From Aegilops tauschii subsp. strangulata (lineage: Eukaryota; Streptophyta; Magnoliopsida; Poales; Poaceae): 64,000 bases of DNA. The notes beneath the pieces were generated by a model, which saw nothing but the letters and a program-made list of their open reading frames with translations, ran no database searches and was not told the origin of the DNA. The number at the start of each line of letters is the position of its first letter. The first letter of the stretch is position 1. The DNA lies in NCBI RefSeq assembly GCF_002575655.3, contig NC_053040.3, positions 225,012,628 through 225,076,627 on the forward strand, in the 5' to 3' direction. Below, piece after piece: positions 55,899 through 64,000 of this stretch. Made by a program: the position numbers and the translations under genes.

Positions 55899-58109
55899 GA
55901 TCTTTCAGAAATCGACATTCCAAGGGAGAAAGGGATCAGTTTTCTCCCATTCGAGAGTAGTGGCAAGAGTCTGTTTATCTGGGTTAGCTTTTCTGTACCA
56001 GCAAGGTGCGTGACTGTCGGGTGCACAAGGGAAGCACAAAAGCTCATACAAAGGATCCTAACCGTCTGCACATGCTAGCTCTCTTGGTTTGCGGATTGTT
56101 GTTTGGTGGTCCGAACGGTACATTTTAGTCATAGTATATTTATTCGAGGAATTTATTTTTCAAATCACCCTGCTGATTATAGCTCTCGCATCAGCCGAGC
56201 TCAGGGAGCCAAACGCAATTTCCGTCCCAGTAGCCCTCGTCTTTGCATGTGCATGGTCTCCACCAGTTTGATGTTGTGCATTGATGAACTACGTAGTAAT
56301 TCTGTCGCAGAGCATTTCCTGCAGCAGCAGTATTTTAGGCATATATAAGTTTCCGGAGTAAATTTTATGGCACCAAAGAGTTATTTTTTGGGGAAAAGAA
56401 TGTTCATATCAACAGTAACCTTAAATAGCCCCCCATCTCAGCAGCTTTTCCTGCAGCAGCCCTATTTGTTCACAATTTGCATACATATCGCAACAAATAA
56501 CAATCTAAATTCACTGCAAGATAATATACGAGGTGGTACGCGAGAAATCCAGAGGAGTGGACGAGCTCGCATGCTCCTGGAATCGCTGGACGCTCGTTCT
56601 CGCCGGGATTGGGTCGTGTCAGGTAGTGTCGGGTGTATATGTCGTGTATTGGGCATTGCAGGTAGGACGGGACACACATGACTAACGGACGGGTGTATCA
56701 CGGCGTATGGGCGGGGACGCAATAATGCTACACGCACGGACGAATACGGGCGTTTTACGGGGCTGACTAGGAAACGATCCGATGTGGCTGTGAGCGCGCG
56801 CTGAACCAGATAAGAAAAAAGAAGAGGTTACTAATAATAAGTTAAAAAAACTCCGGCCCTTTTCCTTTCTCTCCCGCGATGGTCGGCTCGCCCTGATCGG
56901 CCGAGCGAGCTACAGTTCCCCTCATGGCGCTGCGATGCGGCGAGTTCTCGGTCGGTCGGCGTCCCGACGCGGAGACGACGGGCTAATCTGACGCGGCGAG
57001 GTGACCTCCTCCTCGTTGGTTGCGCCATGGCTGGCTCTTCCGATGCGGCGATTCGATCTCGTCGTCGGCGGCAGCATCACGGCGGGCTCCTACAGGCTGG
57101 CGATCTCGTCCTCTTTGTAACAGTCACGGCCGACTCCTCCAGGGCAGTGAGGCGGCCCCCTCGTATGGATGCTGGCCGCGCCGTGGGCGAGCGCCCTGCA
57201 GCCCGGCGCGGCGTACTGGCGGCCGCCGGCGTATGACGCTGGACCACCTGCTCCTGAGCGTGCAGTGGAAAATCTCAACGATCTCACACCGCGCAGCTGG
57301 GCCAGATCGACGAGCTGCAACGCTCAATGTTGTAACTTGCAGATTCTGAACTTTGTGCAAGCACTGAATTTTCTTCTGCTATGCAGGGAGAGGACTATAG
57401 ACACTCCAGCACAAGTGTTATTGTCTGTGCAATGCGACAAGAAACACAAAGTGTTGTTTCACCAAATGAAGAGAGACCAAAATCAAGGCCACATAAGATT
57501 GCAGATTATGCGTGTGTCTGCGGAAGATAACTTGAATGTTCCAAACAGAATTGCTCATGTAGTTCCTGTTGAGTGTAACATGTACTTCTCAGAAGTGCTC
57601 ATGTAGTTGCTTTCAATTGTAACATGTACTACTTCTTGCTACATGAATTTGTGTACTCCGACCTTATCAATGAAATCAATATATAAAGTTGTTCAGTTCT
57701 GGAAAGTTTGAAGGATGGAAACATCCTTATGTATTGTTGTTCTGGCTATGATTGTTGAGATTCTTAATAAGAATAAATAAAGAGTATCACACTGGGGATA
57801 GTTGTACATTGTTGTTGTCAATTTAGACAAGATTGACATGGAAGCCATCTTACATACACTACATAATCCTGAAGCTCATGAAAGCAGGCAGTCATGTGTG
57901 AGACAAAAAGCTCTGTCATTGGAATTAGCCAGCGGCAATGTACACGCACATATATCCATGGATAATTTGGTAGCAGTTCTGTTACTTTAGGGAAAAACAA
58001 AATGATAAAACATAAATTTGTTTACTTTCTAATGACCTGGTGCCTTTCATCTATTACATTAAAGTTGCCAAGTGCCCTGGTGCCTTTCATCAAAATACAT
58101 AAATCATGG
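55899..58109. other. region between API5 and FRS genes
   Basis: This is the 3' region of API5 followed by intergenic DNA. From about 56840 to 57400 it is GC-rich and gene-like, with a plus frame from ATG 57027 (MAGSSDAAIRSRRRR) and another at 57169-57606, but none has a recognisable domain. An AATGAAATCAATATATAAA stretch near 57668 could be a 3' end signal. I cannot support a gene model here. Confidence 0.35.
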
Positions 58110-60953
58110 CTAACTCTGATCCGTCATATTGTTGAGCCCTCCAATTCCATCAGAGTGTAACTCTGCAGAACTTGGCACTATAGTCGATCCTTGCTGAACT
58201 TGAAACAACATACTTGTATATTCTCCTAAAATTGGAGGCATAAGCATTGTCGATGAGCCTCCGAATGATACTGCAGTTGATCCTTGAGGTGGATTTATGC
58301 TGCCAGTGGTAATGCCCAAGCCAAATGGTTCCTGCCGCAAAGAACGTGATAGAATGACATGGATGCTCAAGTGATTGCTAAAGGTAAAAAGATAAGAAAG
58401 AAAGATACCTGTGATGTACTACTACAAACTTGGCCATCCAAATAAAAAGCTTGTGAACTCTGTTTTAGATTGCAAGAGTGTTAACTCGGAAAAGTGCATG
58501 AAACAAATAGTATTAAGCAACCGAGAACAAGAAATACATACCGCATGTTCCATAACATTTTGTTCTAGCATATCATCCTCCGAGGATTTTTTCCTTTTAC
58601 TGGACCTTTTCTTTTTCAAATTCATGGAGCGAGCCTGAAATTAATACAAATGTAGTGAGCTCAACAGGCGCGAATTTGGGTGCTTATTGTTCAAAACAGA
58701 AAAAGTAATATAGGCAACAATACCTTTTCTGCAGCTTCCTTCTTCTCCTTCTGTGCAACCTTTTTTTGCTCCCTTAGTTCAGCTTTCTTCTTCTTTTCCT
58801 TTGCTTGCCGAATAAGCTTATCAACCTTAGATTCTTTTCTCAACGAAGGAGACGACGAGCACATCTAACAGCTATTGGACTTAGTATAGTTTTACTTGTT
58901 GCTGCCCCGTTACAAGGTGCATCTTCCTGCAATTGATCTTCTTGTGTACCGGCCTTATCATTATTATTTTCAGAACTTGAGTTGCTACTGTACTTAATTT
59001 GCAAGGTGCGGAGATCTTCAGTCAAGGAATTGAACGAATCATCTGACATGGCGCCTATCTCTGCAGTTGGGTAGAAAGAATTGCACAAACTATCAAAGCG
59101 TTTTGCAACAGGACTGTCTTCCATGCCACCACATGTGCATATGATAAAGTTATGTTTTCTTTTCACATTTTTTTCCACCGATCAAGGATGTATTTCTGAG
59201 GAACCTCCTTGATTTTCTTCTGAGTGAGCACGCATAACACATGCCTACAGAGAATACCTCTGAACTCGAAGTGGCGACATGAACACTTAATTTCAAACTC
59301 TTCCTCATTGAAATATACATGGTACACAATATCTTTTCTCCATCCTTTTTCTTCGTCAATTAGCACATCCTCGGTTATCTCGTGCGTTTCTATTGCCCCT
59401 TCTTTTTGTATCAACTTCCGCTCACAGTACATAATATCTGTTAGCTCTTCTTGAAATTCTTTGAACTTAGAATTTGTATAGATTGATTGAAATTGCTTCT
59501 CAATGTCAAATCTTGTGATAGAAGGTATGGTTGAATTGAAAGAATTGAAATCAGCAATATTCTCCTTCTCAACTTTATCACGAAGAGCATTCTCGTATTG
59601 GCTAACAAAATGCTTCAATGTAGTTTTTGCATTAACATAGCCATCAAAGAAGGCATTCATACTTTCACTACGTTGTGTAGTAGACATACCTGCCCAAAAG
59701 GCATCTTTCACAAATGTTGGAACCCAACGGTGTCGATGCTCATAAAGCCCTTTAAGCCATTCATTATCACCAATATCATACTTCTCAAGCATATCTAGCC
59801 AAGCAACTTCAAATTCTGTAATAGTTAATGAATCATAAACTGCCTTGCCAACATCAACTTTGATGTGATCATATTCCTCATATCCACCTAACTTCTCTGG
59901 TATCTTTTTCATAATGTGCCACAAGCACCATCTGTATCGAGAATCCGAAAAAACTATTTCCACGGCATTTTGAATTGCTTTTGCTTGATCAGTAACAACA
60001 ACTTTTGGTGGACGATTTGACATACATGTGAGCCATGCTTGAAATAACCAAACAAATGTTGCAGTATCTTCATTTGATAATAAAGCACATCCTAGCAGCA
60101 CTGACTGACCATGATGATTCACTCCAACAAAACAAGCAAAAGGCATATCATATTTGTTCATCAAATATGTTGTGTCAAATGTAATGACATCATGAAAAGA
60201 GTCATACACTGCTCTACTTCTAGCATCAGCCCAAAATACATTCCTAAGTCGGGATTCATCATCAACATCCATGACACTGAAAAAGTTTGGGTTGTCAGAT
60301 TGCATTTTGATAAAATAGTCACGAACCGCTTCAGCATCACCACTGCCAAGTTTCAACCTTCTTATTTTCTCTAGATAATTGCGAGAATCTTTCTCACCAA
60401 ATGTTAGGTTGTCATGACCATCTGCTGCCACAACAAAAGAATTGAAATTCTTGTTTACTCGAATTCTAGCCCGGTCATTCAACTCAAGCTTTCGCTTGAC
60501 ATGAAAATCTAACCTTTTGTTGCATCTGAATAACCGAGATTTTTGTGGACTTAATGGATGGTTATGATCCAAAATGACAGTTGAAAGATAAATCTTTCCA
60601 TCAGGACCACGGGCAATATTAATTTTAGCTTTGCATCCTAACCCGGCTGATGGATTTGGCTTCAACATATTTCTTGATTTGGACTGAGTCTTACCATTGC
60701 GAGTGCAGGAAAGTGTAAGGTACTTCAGTTGTCCATTAGCATCAGTATTTGAACTTCTTCTCATCACACCAAAGCCTTTCACTTTAGCATATTTGGTGTA
60801 GTACTCTCGCACGTCATTCTCATTATCAAAGGTCATTCCCAGTTCAGGTTCTCCAAGTAACGCATGCGGCTGAGCTTCACCATGGTGATGTTCAAGTTCC
60901 ACATTGTTTTCATTTCCTTCCTTAATGCCGTCATCATCGCTTGATATAGACAA
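58110..60953 (-). pseudogene. FAR1-RELATED SEQUENCE (FRS)-type gene with two frameshifts
   Basis: Exons on the minus strand: 60953-58724, 58634-58542, 58459-58409, 58331-58110 (stop TAG), with GT-AG junctions. Domains, numbered from 60953: FAR1 DNA-binding (YYTKYAKVKGFGVMRRS about 50-66, to DHNHPLSP about 130), MULE transposase-like (DVITFDTTYLMNKYDMPF about 255 onward) and SWIM zinc finger (CSCRHFEFRGILCRH about 556-570). The first frame stops at 59163 because a T run at 59168-59174 has 7 instead of 8 bases; the next frame is lost again near 58845-58853. Adding one base at each place makes exon 1 exactly 744 codons and the later exons stay in phase. The upstream frame has a TAG and no ATG before the FAR1 domain; the first ATG is at 60835. 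FRS proteins are transposase-derived plant transcription regulators. It may be a pseudogene, or the two lesions may be sequence errors. Confidence 0.75.
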
Positions 60954-60956
60954 TGT

Positions 60957-61440
60957 GGCCCCGAGGAGGAGATGACCGTTCGACTAGCGCTCCGCTGCTC
61001 CCGGGAGGAGGCTACCCAACGGGAGCGCTCGGACTCCTTCTGTCGAGAATCCATTGCGTCCGCCCAAATGGCGCATGGATCCGCCGCGAGGTGTGTCGCC
61101 GCTGCCTCACTGGAGGCGGTGCAGTCTGTCTGGCGTCCGAACGCGGCGGCGGATGCGCAATCGCTTCGTTGGCGCCCCGAGGCGGAGGCGAACGCGTGGG
61201 TATCGTGTGACGCAAATATGACACGGTGTGTCCGATGTGCGAGGCAGCGGGCACGGGAGATGGCAGCGGCCCTCGCGGCGGTGAACATTGACGAGGCAGA
61301 GTCGCATCCTCAGGCACCGCAACCGCGTCGTGGTGGCCGCCGCCGGCTCCACCTAGGACATATCCATCATCGATCTCACGTCCACCTTCACCATGAAGGC
61401 TCTCGACTCTGACGAGGAAGAGTAGGACATGGGAGACGGC
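60957..61440 (+). other. GC-rich unrecognised frame
   Basis: A plus frame from ATG 60972 (MTVRLALRCSREEATQRERS) is open for 146 codons. It is Ala/Arg-rich and probably helical. It abuts the damaged N-terminus of the FRS gene. A tail CTCGACTCTGACGAGGAAG and leader-like 3' sequence follow. It may be the end of a transposon-borne gene. No domain recognised. Confidence 0.3.
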
Positions 61441-61890
61441 GGCGCCTCGAGTCCCGTGAACTGATGTGTCTCCCATGTCCTTCTCTACCTTGCCGGCGAC
61501 ATGAGCAACACTTCGAGGCGCGCAGCTGGCTGCTGGACATGGGCACGACGGAGTCGGACAAGCTCCATTTATATTAGATTTTACGTTGCATGTAATACTA
61601 TGTATTTGAGGTTTCTTAATTGAGGAATCCTTTTGTGGAAAAAATTATTGAGGACTGGCTGGTCAATGTCCACGGACGCGACTGAACGCGTCCGCGAGCG
61701 TTTGAAGGGTTGGATTTGTTGTATCAAGTTGTAAATGCTCTAAGCGCATCTCCAACAGCGTGCGGTAAAACAGACTTAGTATTCAGCTGGGGACTCGTCC
61801 GTGGACACAAATGATGAAGCCGGCCATCTAATCCTATACCTCAAGTATCCGTCTTTATTAACTTTAAAATATTGTCAAGCCACGTAATTT
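61441..61890. repeat. dispersed-repeat-like region
   Basis: GCGCATCTCCAACAGC near 61744 and GTCCGCGAGCGTTTG near 61692 resemble common cereal repeat borders. No matching second end was found here, and no gene. Confidence 0.35.
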
Positions 61891-61899
61891 GCGTACATT

Positions 61900-62400
61900 T
61901 TTAATTCCACGTATTTTTTTTCAAATTGATGAACTTCTCTGAAATTCTCGTAATTTTTTCAAATCGAGTACTTTTCTCAAGTTCGCGTAATTTTTTCAAA
62001 CTCATGCACTTTAAAAATTTTCTCTTACATTTGAATCCGCCTACTTTTTCTAAGTTTGCGTTTTTTTTCAAATTCATGAACCTTTTTTCCGAACAAAGTA
62101 CGCGAATACTAAAAAATTTCCACGAATTTGAAATATTTAGGCAAACATGAAAAAATTTACGAGTATTTGAAAAAAGTGCATGAAACTTTAAAAAGGTTGT
62201 GAATTTGAAAAAATGCAAACTAGAAAAAATTACGTGGATTTGAAAAAAGTACATGCATTTCAGAAAAATCGCAGATTTGAAAAAAGTACGCAAATTTTGA
62301 AAAATTACATGAACTTGGAAAAAGTAAGCGGATTTGAAAAAATATGTTAATTTCAAACACGTTCACGGATTTGAAATAATTATGTGAATTTGAGTCAACA
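61900..62400. repeat. array of degenerate inverted A/T repeats
   Basis: The left half (61900-62110) has repeated TTTTTTCAAAT-type words. The right half (62120-62400) has repeated ATTTGAAAAAA-type words, each about 20-25 bp apart with GTAC, GTACG or CATGAA between them. The two halves are inverted around about 62115. Confidence 0.6.
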
Positions 62401-62695
62401 CGGTCAAACCAAGTCAAAGGATGAACCTTGTTTCAATTTAGAGGGTGCAAGTTATCCGGTTTTAAAGTTGAGGCAAAAAAAAAGTCCTAAATCTCCAGCG
62501 GCAGCCTTCCTTTTTTAGTGGAAGTTGTTGCAGACAACATCTGAGTTTCACACGTAGTATTTTACACAAATAAGGCATGTATTTTACACCCCAGGGTATT
62601 TTTTTAGAACAAGAAGACACCACATGTAGTAATTACTAATTACTGGAAATAACATACCCGAGTTTCTGCAACATAGCCCGCACACGTGATGTACC
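62401..62695. other. spacer, nothing seen
   Basis: AT-rich sequence between the inverted array and the foldback element. No gene or repeat border was recognised. Confidence 0.4.
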
Positions 62696-63124
62696 GGGGA
62701 AATATCTGATACTCCCACCCTTAGGGTGCTTCCGGTGCTCCAAACTCGGTAGCACATTTTAAAATGTTCAAAAAATCCTGATAAAAAATCAGCACATTGA
62801 CACAACATCAATGTATGTTATTAACGAAATTCAAATCAAAATTCCAAACATTGCTCGAGATACAAAAAATGACAAAATGGACATCAATGTGATAATGACC
62901 CTAATTTAAAGCCCAACTTATGTTGTGTACTATTTAGTGTTGAATTTGTCATTTATGTTTCTCAAGTCATGTTTCGAATTTTGATTTCATATTTTTTGAC
63001 AATATACTTTGATGTTGTGTTAATGTGTTGGATTTTTTTATAATTTTTCAAACATTAAAAAATATGCTACAGAGTTTTGGAGCACCGGAAGCATCATAGG
63101 GGTGGGAGTACCAGATATTTCCCC
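62696..63124. mobile_element. Mutator-type foldback element
   Basis: This 429-bp element has inverted arms of about 200 bp. It starts GGGGAAATATCTGATACTCC and ends with the complement, ATATTTCCCC. It is flanked by GTGATGTACC at 62686-62695 and 63125-63134, a 10-bp target duplication. Duplications of 8-11 bp and long inverted ends point to Mutator-like elements. No coding capacity. Confidence 0.85.
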
Positions 63125-63134
63125 GTGATGTACC

Positions 63135-63636
63135 ATGGGACGGGTCCTGTATTTCTTTTTTTGTTTTGACGGGAGGCCGGGTCCTGTATATATATACCAA
63201 TGAAACTTACTCACGGCGCGGTCACCGTTGCTCCGTCACAGCGATACATCTTCATAAGCTACTGTTTCATGTTGCGCATCCTGTCACCCTATGACATTTC
63301 TATGCCCGCACTAAATGCATGCACCACCAGTAGAGTGTTCCATTGGTCCACTTAGCCGGAGCAAGCGTGCTCGTCCACTCTATCGTCGTTCTCGGTGGTA
63401 TGCTCGCTTGTTTAAACTAATAATGACTTTGTTAAAAAATTGATTGGTGTTGTTATTGGGCTCTTCGCATACTTACTAATTTTTTGGTCCATCCATGTAA
63501 TAAAAGTAATTTATCAAAGTCATGACTTGAACACAACACCATTGTCATCAGGCCAACACGCAAATAGCCGTACCACCAGTCTAATGTTTATGTTGTACTT
63601 GGAGAATTTTTTCTTGAGGGGCAACCAAACTTTTAT
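63135..63636. other. spacer, nothing seen
   Basis: No gene, repeat border or RNA gene was recognised. A plus frame at 63440-63697 starts hydrophobic but has no other support. Confidence 0.4.
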
Positions 63637-64000
63637 TCATAAGTCCACACTTGGAGGGATACAAGCTTGGTCATGGGATTGTAACAACCATAGGTGACGA
63701 TCCTTATCTAAAGAAAGCGAAAACCTAGCTAGTCTATGAGCTTCTACATCTGCCATTCGTCCTTCAAAACTGAAAATACAATTAAAGTTTTTCCAATCTA
63801 GACTTAATCTTCGAGAAGATAGGCCCGTAGCGACCTATGCTGCTGTTTGTAATATCACAAACTACCCATTTGGAGTCACATGCGATAACAAAGCTGTGAC
63901 GATCCTCTTCTACCAACACTATCCCCTCACAGCATGCAATAGCCTCCAGTACCGCCAGATCATGTAGGCCTAGGGTGACTAGAGAAGAATTGCCCAAGTA
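63637..64000 (-). pseudogene. RNase H-like retroelement fragment (partial)
   Basis: From the right edge the minus strand reads GNSSLVTLGLHDLAVLEAIA, ACDSKWVVCDITNSS and YGPIFSKIKSRLEKL, the plant RNase H-like (RVT_3) domain found in LINE-type and domesticated proteins. The frame stops near 63784, but a one-base shift continues it as FSFEGRMADVEAHRLARFSL to TGA 63637-63639, followed by AATAAAAG. In this family the Ala-His-Leu-Ala-Arg ending is usual. The N-terminal part lies outside the window. Confidence 0.65.

Noticed and set aside
57020..57606. Possible gene between API5 and FRS
   Set aside because: Frames are short and overlapping, and no domain or consistent splice model was found.
61107..61476. 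Minus frames opposite the GC-rich block
   Set aside because: They overlap a plus frame of similar length, all in GC-rich sequence with no domain.

Overview
The window looks like a piece of a Triticeae (wheat/Aegilops-type) nuclear chromosome. The reasons are nested LTR retrotransposons of grass type (an Angela/BARE-like Copia pair and several Ty3/gypsy fragments), a large CACTA transposon, many Stowaway MITEs with CTCCCTCCGT ends, and one intact multi-exon gene with grass-type protein sequence. No bacterial-type operon, CRISPR array or RNA gene was found.

Layout. Positions 1-2161 hold two copies of a small unrecognised gene in tandem (both minus strand). The left copy runs off the edge; the right copy is broken by a nonsense codon and a frameshift, and a Stowaway MITE sits upstream of it. 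Positions 2162-5572 are the 5' end of a Ty3/gypsy element A (LTR, primer binding site, degenerate gag). From 5573 to about 40246 is one deep nest. A minus-strand gypsy-like element B has its 3' LTR (5573-6062 plus 31775-32309) split by a 25.7 kb CACTA (6063-31774). The CACTA holds a solo LTR (7650-9179) and, inside its transposase gene, a Copia element (12844-30166), which itself holds a second, coding-intact Copia element (15903-24671). Three of these insertions have exact 5-bp target duplications (CTCGC, AATAC, TTAAT). B continues as long minus-strand uncharacterised ORFs (32310-35816) and is cut by element C (35817-~40246), which has an LTR, a polypurine tract and a spliced antisense ORF.

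Genic part. After a possible orphan first exon (40297-40359, minus) and upstream sequence comes the one clearly intact host gene. It is an API5-like (apoptosis inhibitor 5) gene at 42051-55898, plus strand, 16 exons, with a spliced frame of 538 codons. Its introns have taken in a fragment of plastid rpoC2, a miniature LTR element (TRIM/SMART type), several Stowaway MITEs, a hAT-type element, LTR fragments and a LINE tail. All splice sites remain GT-AG and in phase.

Right part. A FAR1-RELATED SEQUENCE (FRS)-type gene lies on the minus strand at 58110-60953. It has recognisable FAR1, MULE and SWIM parts and three small 3' exons, but two 1-nt frameshifts and no in-frame ATG at the expected N-terminus. 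Then follow a dispersed GC-rich repeat, an A/T-rich array of degenerate inverted repeats, a Mutator-type foldback element with 10-bp target duplications (62696-63124), and a broken RNase H-like retroelement fragment at the right edge. Host gene content is therefore about one intact gene, one damaged FRS gene and one damaged small duplicate; most of the rest is transposons at different stages of decay.
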